A stretch of 36,088 nt of DNA from Deltaproteobacteria bacterium (GTDB lineage: Bacteria; Desulfobacterota; Syntrophia; Syntrophales; UBA6807). The position numbers were made by a program, and so were the translations under genes. This document shows positions 16,062 to 24,677 of the stretch, piece by piece; the stretch's first letter is position 1; each line of letters begins with the position of its first letter. A model generated the notes under the pieces. It worked only from the letters and a program-made list of their open reading frames with translations. It searched no databases and was not told where the DNA came from. The stretch spans positions 1 through 36,088 of the forward strand of contig DSDU01000196.1 of assembly GCA_011056835.1 (NCBI GenBank). The letters are read 5' to 3'.

Positions 16062-17231
16062 ATGTCGGCAGAAACAATGGCCGTAAATCTCGGCCCGCAA
16101 CATCCCAGCACCCATGGAGTTCTTCGAGTCATGCTCGAACTCGACGGGGAAATCGTCGTTAATGCAAAACCTGACATCGGATTTCTCCATCGCGGGATCG
16201 AAAAACTGGCTGAATACCGGACATATCATCAGATTATTATCCTTACCGACCGTCTGGATTATCTCGCCGCCATGAGCAACAATCTGGCCTATGTCCTTAC
16301 GGTGGAAAAACTTCTGGAGATTGAAATACCCAAACGAGCGCAGTATATCAGGATTATTCTTGCAGAACTGCAGCGCATCGCAAGTCATCTCTTCTGGCTG
16401 GGCACTCATGCCCACGATCTGGGTGCCATGACTCCTCTCTTCTATACACTCCGGGAACGGGAGACAATCATGGATATTTTCGATGCCGTTGCGGGATCAC
16501 GACTGACTCCCGGATTTATGAGAATCGGCGGTCTCGCTGCCGAGGTGGACAGGGAGATACTGCATCGAATCGACACGTTCGCCCGGTACCTTCCCGACAG
16601 AATTGACGAATACGAATCACTTTTAACGGACAACCCTATCTGGAAATCGAGAACACAGGGCGTTGGAATTCTTACCATCGATGAATGCATTGAACTGGGG
16701 GTATCGGGCCCCCTCCTTCGGGCATCAGGCCACGGACGAGACATTCGAAAAACAGAGCCCTATTCATCTTACAAAGATTTTGATTTCAACATCCCGACAG
16801 GCACACGGGGAGACGTATATGACCGCTTCCTCGTCCGGCTGGCTGAAATGAGAGAGAGTGCGCGGATCGTTCAACAGGCAGTTCAGAATCTTCCCGACGG
16901 ACCTCATATCATTCGAAAGGCACCGGGTGTTCTTCCCGACCGAGATGCTCTTGATACGGACATCTATGCCATGATTAGACACTTTCACCTGATTACGGAA
17001 GGTGTGAAACCACCCATTGGGGAAGTGTACCATTGTATCGAATCCCCGCGGGGCGAACTCGGCTTTTACCTCGTAAGTGATGGAAGCAGCAACCCATGTC
17101 GCCTACGGGTTCGCCCCCCCTCCTTTGTCAATCTCCAGAGCCTTGTCAAGATGGTGAAGGGTAAGATTCTTTCCGACGCTATTGCGGCAATATCCACTAT
17201 CGATATTGTCCTGGCCGAGGTTGATCGATGA
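16062..17231 (+). CDS. nuoD: NADH-quinone oxidoreductase subunit D
   Basis: This is a 389-residue subunit of the 49 kDa family, related to the large subunit of NiFe hydrogenases, that forms the quinone pocket with NuoB. The N-terminus has the conserved LGPQHPSTHGVLR loop, whose His contacts quinone, and LDYLAAMSNNLAY supplies the conserved Tyr region. The end, IDIVLAEVDR, matches the family C-terminus. The Cys ligands of NiFe hydrogenases are absent, as expected. GGAGGGA about 11 bases upstream supports ATG 16062. The stop overlaps an ATG at 17228, the longer but less likely start of nuoE. Confidence 0.97.
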   Translation: MSAETMAVNLGPQHPSTHGVLRVMLELDGEIVVNAKPDIGFLHRGIEKLAEYRTYHQIIILTDRLDYLAAMSNNLAYVLTVEKLLEIEIPKRAQYIRIILAELQRIASHLFWLGTHAHDLGAMTPLFYTLRERETIMDIFDAVAGSRLTPGFMRIGGLAAEVDREILHRIDTFARYLPDRIDEYESLLTDNPIWKSRTQGVGILTIDECIELGVSGPLLRASGHGRDIRKTEPYSSYKDFDFNIPTGTRGDVYDRFLVRLAEMRESARIVQQAVQNLPDGPHIIRKAPGVLPDRDALDTDIYAMIRHFHLITEGVKPPIGEVYHCIESPRGELGFYLVSDGSSNPCRLRVRPPSFVNLQSLVKMVKGKILSDAIAAISTIDIVLAEVDR

Positions 17232-17281
17232 ATCACATGAACGGCAACTGTCCTAAATTATACGAAGAAAGAGGATATGCA

Positions 17282-17788
17282 ATGAAACATGAACTGCTGA
17301 TGGAATTCACAGATAAACAGATAGAACAGGTCGATGAGTTAATCAGGAAATACCGCACAATTCCCGGTTCACTCCTTGTCGTTCTGGAGGAAGTACAGAA
17401 AGTCTGCACCTATCTCCCCATGTGCCTCCAGCGTTACGTAGCAGAAAATATGAACATTTCCCCCAGCACGGTACACGGCGTCGTCACCTTTTATTCATAT
17501 TTTTCAACCGTCCCAAAAGGGCGAAGAGTTATTAAAGTCTGCAGCGGAACGGCGTGTTATGTAAAACGTTCCCAGGACATAACCAATTCACTGCAGCAAC
17601 ACCTTCATATCAAGGATGGAGAAGTAACGGAGGACGGCGAGTACTCACTGGAAGAGGTACGCTGTCTCGGAGCGTGCGGTCTTGCCCCCGTTGTCATGAT
17701 CGGGGCGGATACCTTCGGATTGGTCGACCCTGAAAAAGCGGAAGAAATCTTATTGAAAGATAAAGTGGAGGAAAGTCATGTCGGGTGA
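17282..17788 (+). CDS. nuoE: NADH-quinone oxidoreductase subunit E (HndA-like)
   Basis: This is a 168-residue thioredoxin-fold [2Fe-2S] subunit. Cluster N1a ligands are Cys87 and Cys92 (CSGTAC), and Cys128 and Cys132 (CLGAC). The N-terminal helical part includes the usual ITPSTVHGVVTFYSYF-like segment. ATG 17282 has AAAGAGGA seven bases upstream and is preferred over the ATG at 17228 that overlaps nuoD. It belongs with the next two genes as a diaphorase module. The same subunit type is HndA or HydC in hydrogenases. Confidence 0.93.
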   Translation: MKHELLMEFTDKQIEQVDELIRKYRTIPGSLLVVLEEVQKVCTYLPMCLQRYVAENMNISPSTVHGVVTFYSYFSTVPKGRRVIKVCSGTACYVKRSQDITNSLQQHLHIKDGEVTEDGEYSLEEVRCLGACGLAPVVMIGADTFGLVDPEKAEEILLKDKVEESHVG

Positions 17789-18170
17789 AGAACTGAACAA
17801 AATTAAAGGTAACTATATCGAAGAACGAATGAAGGAAGCCGATCATGGTGTGGTCACGGTACTGGTTCACATGGGAACCTGCGGCATTTCCGCAGGCGCC
17901 ACGAAGATATTCTCGGCACTTCAACAGGAAATTGATCGATTGTCACTCAACAATATCAGGCTCAAAACTACAGGCTGTGCCGGCCTGTGCAGTCAGGAAC
18001 CGATGATTACTGTGGAAGTTCCGGGGCAGCCTGCCGTCCGATATGGAACACTCAATGCCAAAAAAGTAATTGAAATCTTCTACAGTCATGTCCTGGGAGG
18101 TCATGTACGCTCGGAACACGCCATCAGCACCGGCCTGGAAAAACCACAGAAACGAGTCATAGGAGCGTAA
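17778..18170 (+). CDS. HndB-like [2Fe-2S] thioredoxin-fold protein inside the nuo operon
   Basis: This 130-residue protein is not a standard complex I subunit. It matches the HndB pattern of NADP-reducing hydrogenases and the N-terminal part of some HydB proteins: a VHMGTCGISAGA motif, then TTGCAGLCSQEP and VEVPGQPAVRYG. Only three cysteines are present (Cys35, Cys67, Cys71), one fewer than a normal [2Fe-2S] site, which is also a feature I recall for HndB-type proteins. It starts 11 bp inside the nuoE end, with GGAGGA upstream, and ends two bases before nuoF, so it is translated with them. It probably forms part of the NADH-oxidising arm, as a structural or electron-transfer subunit. Confidence 0.8.
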   Translation: MSGEELNKIKGNYIEERMKEADHGVVTVLVHMGTCGISAGATKIFSALQQEIDRLSLNNIRLKTTGCAGLCSQEPMITVEVPGQPAVRYGTLNAKKVIEIFYSHVLGGHVRSEHAISTGLEKPQKRVIGA

Positions 18171-18171
18171 G

Positions 18172-19959
18172 GTGATTTCAACCGTTGGCACCATAGCATA
18201 TTGTTCCAATAAAAAATGTAAGTACAGGAGTGATTTCGACATGAAGCGATTGCTGTCGGAAGCTCTTGCCGAATTGGGATATGGCGGCCGGATATCCCTG
18301 GTCGAGACGGATTGTCTCGTATCCTGCCGCCAGGGTCCCTCCATGATGTTTCTCCCCGGTGGGAAAGTTTATCAGATCCTGACCACGGAAAATTTCACCC
18401 AGATCGTGGGAGATCTGATTCATAAAACGGAACATCCGTCGTCTCCCCTTTTTAACGCGCCGCAGACGGAAGAAGAAATACCAGACATCGAGGACATCGA
18501 TTTCTTCAGACAGCAGCAACTGATTGTCTTGAGAAACCGAGGACATATCGATGCCGAAAGCATTGAGGAATACATTGCTCATGATGGATACGGTGCGCTG
18601 CATGCGGCGCTGACAACCTTGACCCCCGAGGCGGTTATCGAAACAATCAAGGACTCAGGTCTTCGCGGCCGAGGTGGCGCCGGATTCCCAACAGGCCTCA
18701 AATGGGAAGAAACGGCCAAGTATGATCGTCATACCAAATATGTTATCTGCAACGGCGATGAGGGCGACCCCGGAGCCTTTATGGATCGAAGCATTATGGA
18801 ATCGGATCCTCATGCAGTAATTGAAGGAATGATCATATGCGGTTATGCCACGGGTTCGACTGAAGGATATATTTATGTCCGGGCCGAATATCCTTTGGCC
18901 ATCACCATGCTCCAGAAAGCCATCGATACCGCGCGGGATCGGGGATTGCTGGGTCGGAACATCATGGGATCGGAATTCGATTTCGACATTCATATCTATC
19001 CGGGCGCCGGAGCATTTGTCTGCGGTGAATCGACGGCCCTCATGTTTTCAATTCAAGGAAAACGCGGAATGCCGCGAATCAAACCACCACGGTCATCTGA
19101 AGCGGGTCTTTGGGGACAGCCGACCTGTCTGAACAACGTGGAGACCTTTGCCAACATTCCCCGGATTATCCTGAACGGCGCCGATTGGTTCAAGGCAATC
19201 GGCACCGAAGACAGCACGGGAACCAAGGTATTTTCTCTCACCGGGGCCGTCAAAAACGTCGGCCTTGTGGAAGTGCCCATGGGAACCGATCTGAAGACAT
19301 TAATTTTCGATATCGGTGGCGGCATAAGAGGAAACGGAAAATTTAAAGCGGTTCAGCTCGGCGGACCATCCGGTGGCTGCCTCACAGAGCAGCATCTGAA
19401 CATCCCCGTTACGTTTGACTCACTCCAGTCTGAAGGGGCCATGATGGGGTCCGGCGGGGTCGTTGTCATGGACGATACGAACTGCATGGTTGATGTGGCC
19501 CGTTTTTTCACTCAGTTCTGCGTCGACGAATCGTGCGGCAAATGCGTTCCCTGCCGCACCGGCCTTACGGTTATGCTTGAAATCCTTGACAGGATTGTTA
19601 CCGGCGAGGGCAAACCTGAAGACCTTGAGGAACTGGAATACCTGGCAAATCATATCGCCGCCACATCACACTGCGGTTTGGGGCAGGCTGCACCGAATCC
19701 CGTTCTGAGCACGTTGCGGTATTTCCGCCATGAATATGAAGCTCATATTGTTGAAAAGCGCTGTCCCGCCCTGGTCTGTACAAATCTGATTCGGTTCGAC
19801 ATCGATGAAAATGCCTGCAAGCGATGCGGACTCTGCGCACGGGTATGCCCCGCCGATGCTATCGTTTGGGAAAAGAAAGCACTGCCTGTTTTAATAAAAG
19901 ACAAATGCATCCGATGCAAATCCTGCATCAGGGTGTGTAAATTCGGAGCGATTTCGTAA
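18172..19959 (+). CDS. nuoF: NADH-quinone oxidoreductase subunit F, HndC/HydB type
   Basis: This is a 595-residue flavoprotein, about 150 longer than E. coli NuoF because of domains at both ends. The N-terminal thioredoxin-like [2Fe-2S] domain has Cys11, Cys16, Cys48 and Cys52. The core holds the NAD/FMN loop GRGGAGFPTGLKW, the NGDEGDPGAFMDR stretch and the N3 cluster ligands ESCGKCVPCR with HCGLGQ. The C-terminal domain (about 540-595) has two [4Fe-4S] motifs, CKRCGLCARVC and CIRCKSCIRVC. This layout is that of HydB and HndC in bifurcating or NADP-reducing hydrogenases. GTG 18172 follows AGGAG by six bases. The NAD-binding residues resemble the HydB family, so cofactor choice should be tested. 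Confidence 0.94.
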   Translation: MISTVGTIAYCSNKKCKYRSDFDMKRLLSEALAELGYGGRISLVETDCLVSCRQGPSMMFLPGGKVYQILTTENFTQIVGDLIHKTEHPSSPLFNAPQTEEEIPDIEDIDFFRQQQLIVLRNRGHIDAESIEEYIAHDGYGALHAALTTLTPEAVIETIKDSGLRGRGGAGFPTGLKWEETAKYDRHTKYVICNGDEGDPGAFMDRSIMESDPHAVIEGMIICGYATGSTEGYIYVRAEYPLAITMLQKAIDTARDRGLLGRNIMGSEFDFDIHIYPGAGAFVCGESTALMFSIQGKRGMPRIKPPRSSEAGLWGQPTCLNNVETFANIPRIILNGADWFKAIGTEDSTGTKVFSLTGAVKNVGLVEVPMGTDLKTLIFDIGGGIRGNGKFKAVQLGGPSGGCLTEQHLNIPVTFDSLQSEGAMMGSGGVVVMDDTNCMVDVARFFTQFCVDESCGKCVPCRTGLTVMLEILDRIVTGEGKPEDLEELEYLANHIAATSHCGLGQAAPNPVLSTLRYFRHEYEAHIVEKRCPALVCTNLIRFDIDENACKRCGLCARVCPADAIVWEKKALPVLIKDKCIRCKSCIRVCKFGAIS

Positions 19960-19980
19960 CGACATTTAAACGGAAACATT

Positions 19981-22425
19981 ATGATGATATCTTTAATAGT
20001 TGATGGAAAGGAAGTTCAGGTAGAACGGGGCGCAACGATTCTTGATGCCGCCCGGAAAGCCGGAGTGTACATCCCCACACTGTGTCACGACAGCAGGATA
20101 ACACCTTACGGGTCATGCAGAATGTGTGTCGTGGAGGATCGAAACCGCCGGGGACGGCTTATCCCGTCATGTTTTACACCGGCACGAAACGGCATGGACA
20201 TCATCACGGAAACGCCGGAAATCACTGCCGCACGAAGGACCCAGCTTCAGCTCATACTGACCAACCATCCTCTCGACTGTCCCGTATGCGACAAAGCAGG
20301 CGAATGTGCTCTTCAGGATCTTGTCATACGGTACGATATAGCGGAATCTCCGTATCGCATTCCAAAGAAAGATCGTGGTGTCGACCTAGTCTCCCCGCTG
20401 ATTGAACGTAATATGAACCGCTGTATACTTTGCGGGCGTTGTGTCAGAATCTGTAACGAGCTTCAAGGAACCCATGAGATCGATTTCATACATCGCGGAA
20501 TGGAAACAACTATCGGTACCGACGGCAACCGTCCGCTGGACTGTGACTTCTGCGGGCAGTGCATTTCCACCTGCCCGGTAGGCGCATTGACCGACACCAT
20601 GTTCAAGGATACTACCCGTGTCTGGAAACTGGAACAGAACGAAACCGCATGCAGTCACTGCGGTCTGGCGTGCCCCATCGTTCTCAATACGGAGAACAGT
20701 GAAATCCGGCGCGTGACTCCTCCCGTTTCCGACCAGGGTGACATCGGAAATCTCTGCGTCAGAGGTCGCTTCGGCTGGGTATCCTATGCTCCTCCCGGCC
20801 GGCTCTCCACACCCCGCATCACGGTAAACGGTAAGCAGCAACAAGCATCATGGCCGGATGCGATCAATATGGCTGCACAATCTTTAAACAGGATTATTGA
20901 TGAATACGGCGGCGATGCGTGTGCCGTCCTGTCATCGGACGCCTGGACGACCGAAGAAGCATATGCCTACCAGAAATGGTGCCGAAAGATCCTTGGCACG
21001 CACACCATGGGATCAATCGCTGCCGAGGGATACCGTCAGATTGTCACAATACTCGTGGAGCAACTCGGAGAAACCTGGAACAAAGGAACACTTGCGGATT
21101 TCGAAAACGCCGATGCTATTGTCGTTATCGGCGGTGGTGCCGCCGAACTCCATCCGGTTTTGAAACCGATGATCAACTCCTTTCTAAAAGGAAACGAAAA
21201 GGAACTGGTTGTTATCTCATCGTGGAGAGATTTCTTTATCGAACGGGCAACCCTTCCTATCGAAATTAATCCCGAATTGCGAGAGACATTCTTCTCAGCG
21301 CTGAGAGAAGCTCTTCTGGGAAAAACAAAACACCACCGGTCCGATGTCAACGACTTCGGTATTGACTGTTCCGCTCTTGCACAATTCGTTTCGTTGTTGC
21401 ATCAGGACAAAAATATTTTCCTGCTTATTGTACCCTATCTATTCGGCGACAATGAACAGCTCGGTCAGCTGGCTGCCTGCCTCAGCAGTCGGGTTAAGGC
21501 CATTCTGCCCCTTGGGGGACAGTTCAACAGCCGGGGAGCCTTGTTTCATGCCGGATTCTCACCGATACTGCAACCCGGGGGAGTACCCGCTCACGGTTCT
21601 CAGCGAGGAATCGCTCATGCCGATGAACTGTTCAAGGCAATAGAGGACGGCGTGATACGCGCCCTGTACATCCTTGGCGATGATCCCCTGGAGGAGTACC
21701 CCGATCCGGAACGAATCAAGAAACTTCTCGAGAAACTGGATCTCCTTATCTATCAGAGTCCCTACGAAGGCGCTGTCGCATCAATGGCTCATATAGTCCT
21801 CCCTTCGGCGACGGTCCCGGAAAAAGAAGGAAGCGTTGTATCATTGTTCGGGGAGTCGAAAAACCTTCGTTCCATTCTGCCCATGCCCGACGGTACCAAA
21901 AGTGATCTCCGAATCCTTCAGGAACTTGTCAAAGCAATGAAACATGTCGGCACTCCCTACAGGGAAGAGATTATTTGTCGCGAACTTACCGAACTGAAAA
22001 GTGATCCTGTTGCCGGTGAGACGGCTTCGCAATCTCAGGATGCTCACTTGGAATTCACATGGAAGGAAGAAACAATCAACAGAAAATCGCAGGATTATCC
22101 CCTTACGATGATCCCGATCCCGTCACTTTTCGGAGACGGTATGGTTTCAAGAAACAGTCCCCAACTTAACGAACTTCGAAACGGTATCAGTATTCTGATG
22201 AACCCTGATGATTTCGAGGAACGATCCTTCAAAAAGAAAGACATGGTGCGCATCACGACGCCCTTCGGATCGGCCCGGGGCAGCGTCGACTATTCGCTTA
22301 ACGTTCGAAAGGGAACAATTCTGACGGCCAACATTACAGGAAATGCAGAAGGACTTTCACTTTTCAGAGAACACAGCCGGATCGTGCCGGCCAAACTTAC
22401 AAGGATTGAAGATCATGATTGTTAA
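19981..22425 (+). CDS. nuoG: NADH-quinone oxidoreductase subunit G
   Basis: This is an 814-residue iron-sulfur subunit. The N-terminus has the [2Fe-2S] domain (CHDSRITPYGSCRMC), the His-ligated N5 motif HPLDCPVCDKAGEC and a two-cluster ferredoxin part (CILCGRCVRIC, CDFCGQCISTC). A further CSHCGLAC with a later Cys (NLCVRG) suggests cluster N7. The rest is a molybdopterin-oxidoreductase-like domain with its C-terminal barrel (about 700-814), as in complex I without a cofactor. There is no [FeFe] hydrogenase H-cluster motif, so it is not HndD. It carries electrons from NuoF to NuoI. Start ATG 19981 or 19984. The end overlaps nuoH by 11 bp. Confidence 0.95.
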   Translation: MMISLIVDGKEVQVERGATILDAARKAGVYIPTLCHDSRITPYGSCRMCVVEDRNRRGRLIPSCFTPARNGMDIITETPEITAARRTQLQLILTNHPLDCPVCDKAGECALQDLVIRYDIAESPYRIPKKDRGVDLVSPLIERNMNRCILCGRCVRICNELQGTHEIDFIHRGMETTIGTDGNRPLDCDFCGQCISTCPVGALTDTMFKDTTRVWKLEQNETACSHCGLACPIVLNTENSEIRRVTPPVSDQGDIGNLCVRGRFGWVSYAPPGRLSTPRITVNGKQQQASWPDAINMAAQSLNRIIDEYGGDACAVLSSDAWTTEEAYAYQKWCRKILGTHTMGSIAAEGYRQIVTILVEQLGETWNKGTLADFENADAIVVIGGGAAELHPVLKPMINSFLKGNEKELVVISSWRDFFIERATLPIEINPELRETFFSALREALLGKTKHHRSDVNDFGIDCSALAQFVSLLHQDKNIFLLIVPYLFGDNEQLGQLAACLSSRVKAILPLGGQFNSRGALFHAGFSPILQPGGVPAHGSQRGIAHADELFKAIEDGVIRALYILGDDPLEEYPDPERIKKLLEKLDLLIYQSPYEGAVASMAHIVLPSATVPEKEGSVVSLFGESKNLRSILPMPDGTKSDLRILQELVKAMKHVGTPYREEIICRELTELKSDPVAGETASQSQDAHLEFTWKEETINRKSQDYPLTMIPIPSLFGDGMVSRNSPQLNELRNGISILMNPDDFEERSFKKKDMVRITTPFGSARGSVDYSLNVRKGTILTANITGNAEGLSLFREHSRIVPAKLTRIEDHDC

Positions 22426-23371
22426 CATCATCGGAGAGTTGCTCAAAATCATTATCATCTTCTCGGTCATAATGGGAATTGTGGCCTATATGACGCTCAT
22501 GGAACGACGTTTCCTGGGATTCTTTCAGCTACGCCTGGGGCCCAACCGTGTCGGTCCCGGGGGGCTCCTGCAGCCCATTGCAGACGGCATCAAATTGCTC
22601 TTCAAAGAGGATATGACGGTCCTTCACGCCCGTTCATTTTACTTCATACTCGCCCCGATCATATCGTTTGTTGCAGTCCTCCTCTGCTTTGCCGTTATTC
22701 CATTCTCCGGCACGATGTATATCACCGATTTATCCGTGGCGGTCCTCTATCTCATGGCCATTTCATCCGCCGGAGTTTACGGCGTTCTGTTGGGAGGCTG
22801 GTCATCGAACAATAAATATTCAACACTCGGAGCATACAGGGCGGCAGCTCAGATGATCAGTTATGAGATACCCATGGCCCTGGCCCTGGCAGGAGTCCTC
22901 ATTCTAAGCGGCTCCATGAGTCTCGTGGATATCGTGAATGCACAGAAGGGACTGTGGTATATCGTTATGCAGCCGGTGGGCTTTCTGATTTTTTTCATTG
23001 CCGTCTCGGCGGAGACAAACCGCACCCCCTTCGATTTCCTTGAATGTGAAAACGAACTCGTCGCCGGGTACCAGACTGAATATTCATCCATGAAATTCGG
23101 AATGTTTTACATGGCGGAATACGCCCATATTCTCTTGGCGTCTTGTCTCATTACCGTCTTTTTTCTCGGGGGCTGGAACGGACCGGTGTTGCCCGCTCTG
23201 GTTTGGTTTTTTGCCAAGGTTTTCGCTGTCTTCTTTCTTTTCGTATGGATCAGGGCCACCTATCCAAGACTGCGATACGATCAGCTTATGGCCTTCTCCT
23301 GGAAGTTCCTGCTCCCGCTTGCTTTTTTAAATCTCATGATATCGGCCGTACTGGTCGTTGCCCTGCACTAA
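22415..23371 (+). CDS. nuoH: NADH-quinone oxidoreductase subunit H
   Basis: This 318-residue membrane subunit has about eight helices and links the quinone chamber to the proton pumps. Hallmarks are the ERRFLGFFQLRLGPNRVGP loop near the N-terminus and AETNRTPFDF with ENELVAGYQTEYSSMKF, which holds the acidic residues of the E-channel. Start ATG 22415 overlaps the nuoG end and has AAGGA nine bases upstream. The longer frame from 22343 lies inside nuoG. Confidence 0.96.
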   Translation: MIVNIIGELLKIIIIFSVIMGIVAYMTLMERRFLGFFQLRLGPNRVGPGGLLQPIADGIKLLFKEDMTVLHARSFYFILAPIISFVAVLLCFAVIPFSGTMYITDLSVAVLYLMAISSAGVYGVLLGGWSSNNKYSTLGAYRAAAQMISYEIPMALALAGVLILSGSMSLVDIVNAQKGLWYIVMQPVGFLIFFIAVSAETNRTPFDFLECENELVAGYQTEYSSMKFGMFYMAEYAHILLASCLITVFFLGGWNGPVLPALVWFFAKVFAVFFLFVWIRATYPRLRYDQLMAFSWKFLLPLAFLNLMISAVLVVALH

Positions 23372-23388
23372 AATCAGAGGGAGAAACG

Positions 23389-23814
23389 ATGATTAAACCA
23401 TTACTTGACGGTTTGAAAACAACGCTGAATCACTTTTTCAGGAAGCCGATTACACTTCAATACCCTGAAGAAAAATGGTCGCCTCCTGAGAGGTTCAGGG
23501 GTCAGCCCGTTCTTATCCGCAATGATGAAGGGGAACCACGATGTGTAGCCTGCGGACTCTGTGAAAAGATCTGTCCCTGCGGCTGTATAACCGTCCATCC
23601 TCACACAGGAGCCGATGGCCGCCGTCAACTGAAAAGATACACTATCGACCTCCTTCGGTGCTGTTTCTGCGGTCTCTGCGTGGAGTCCTGTCCCATGGCA
23701 GCGATTAAGATGAGCTCCCGCTATGAACTGGCTAACGACCGTAAGGAAGCGTGTGTCCTCCATGAACAGGATCTCATGGAAAAGATCGGCCCAGTCAGCG
23801 ATGTGAGCGGCTGA
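23389..23814 (+). CDS. nuoI: NADH-quinone oxidoreductase subunit I
   Basis: This 141-residue subunit has two [4Fe-4S] clusters (N6a and N6b) with motifs CVACGLCEKIC and CCFCGLCVESC. It passes electrons from NuoG to NuoB. It is compact, lacking the longer tail seen in some relatives. ATG 23389 follows a GAGGGAG site; the upstream frame from 23143 overlaps nuoH and is not credible. Confidence 0.95.
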   Translation: MIKPLLDGLKTTLNHFFRKPITLQYPEEKWSPPERFRGQPVLIRNDEGEPRCVACGLCEKICPCGCITVHPHTGADGRRQLKRYTIDLLRCCFCGLCVESCPMAAIKMSSRYELANDRKEACVLHEQDLMEKIGPVSDVSG

Positions 23815-23844
23815 TACATTATTATTAGTTATAAAGGATATTTC

Positions 23845-24372
23845 ATGGAAGCAATAACACAACAGATAATATTTTGGATATTAGGCATTACCACCATTAC
23901 GGCGGCCATCGGAGTCATCGCGGCATCAAATACAATCAACAGCGTCATGTCTCTCCTGGTGGTTATGCTTGCCGCAGCGGGATTCTATATGCTCATGGGC
24001 GCACCGGTAGTTGCCCTTTTTCAGATTATTATCTATGTCGGAGCCGTCCTTGTACTGTTCCTCTTTATCATTATGCTGCTGAATCCTGATGCAACGGGAC
24101 TTTCGATGTCTCGAAAGCTCTCCGTATGGATGGCCGGCATCGTATCCGTCGGCATGACGGTTGTCATTGGATGGATTTTCTGGCAATCGGCAACGCAGAC
24201 AAATATGCAGAATGTTATGAAGAACCACGTATGCTCGTGCACGATTCACGATATCTCCGTAGTCCTTTTCAGCCGCCACCTGCTTATCTTTGAATTAACT
24301 TCTCTCCTTCTTCTGGTGGCGGCTGTCGGGGCTCTTCTCATGACTAAAAAGACTCGGGAGGATCGGTCATAA
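23845..24372 (+). CDS. nuoJ: NADH-quinone oxidoreductase subunit J
   Basis: This is a 175-residue membrane subunit with five helices. Helix 3 has the conserved Gly/Tyr pattern IIYVGAVLVLFLFIIMLL, where a pi-bulge gates the proton path in known structures. It starts after an AAGGA site and its TAA shares one base with the nuoK ATG, which implies coupling. Confidence 0.95.
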   Translation: MEAITQQIIFWILGITTITAAIGVIAASNTINSVMSLLVVMLAAAGFYMLMGAPVVALFQIIIYVGAVLVLFLFIIMLLNPDATGLSMSRKLSVWMAGIVSVGMTVVIGWIFWQSATQTNMQNVMKNHVCSCTIHDISVVLFSRHLLIFELTSLLLLVAAVGALLMTKKTREDRS

Positions 24373-24674
24373 TGGGCATATATCATTTTTTTGCGATAGG
24401 AATTATTCTGTTTTCAATCGGATTGATCGGATTCATCCTTCGAAACAATGTGATCATTATCCTCATGTCGGTGGAATTGATGCTGAATGCCGTCAACCTG
24501 CTCTTCGTTGCATTCTCCCGGTATTTGTATGCAAATCCCGATGGTCAGATTTATGTCTTCATCATCATGACCGTCGCAGCCGCCGAAGTGGCCGTGGGAC
24601 TCGCCATCATCGTTGCTCTGTACCGGCGGTTTGCCACGCTTGACGTGAGTAAAATCAATCAACTGAAAGGGTAA
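24372..24674 (+). CDS. nuoK: NADH-quinone oxidoreductase subunit K
   Basis: This is a 100-residue subunit of the usual length with three helices. It has the key glutamates in helix 2 (LMSVELMLNAVNL) and helix 3 (AAAEVAVGLAI) that carry protons. It resembles MrpC antiporter subunits but is placed by its neighbours nuoJ and nuoL. Confidence 0.96.
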   Translation: MGIYHFFAIGIILFSIGLIGFILRNNVIIILMSVELMLNAVNLLFVAFSRYLYANPDGQIYVFIIMTVAAAEVAVGLAIIVALYRRFATLDVSKINQLKG

Positions 24675-24677
24675 ACA

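Noticed and set aside
19981-22425. NuoG as an [FeFe] hydrogenase (HndD) because of the Hnd-like gene order
   Set aside because: No H-cluster motifs are present. The C-terminal part is a molybdopterin-oxidoreductase-like domain, and membrane subunits of complex I follow.
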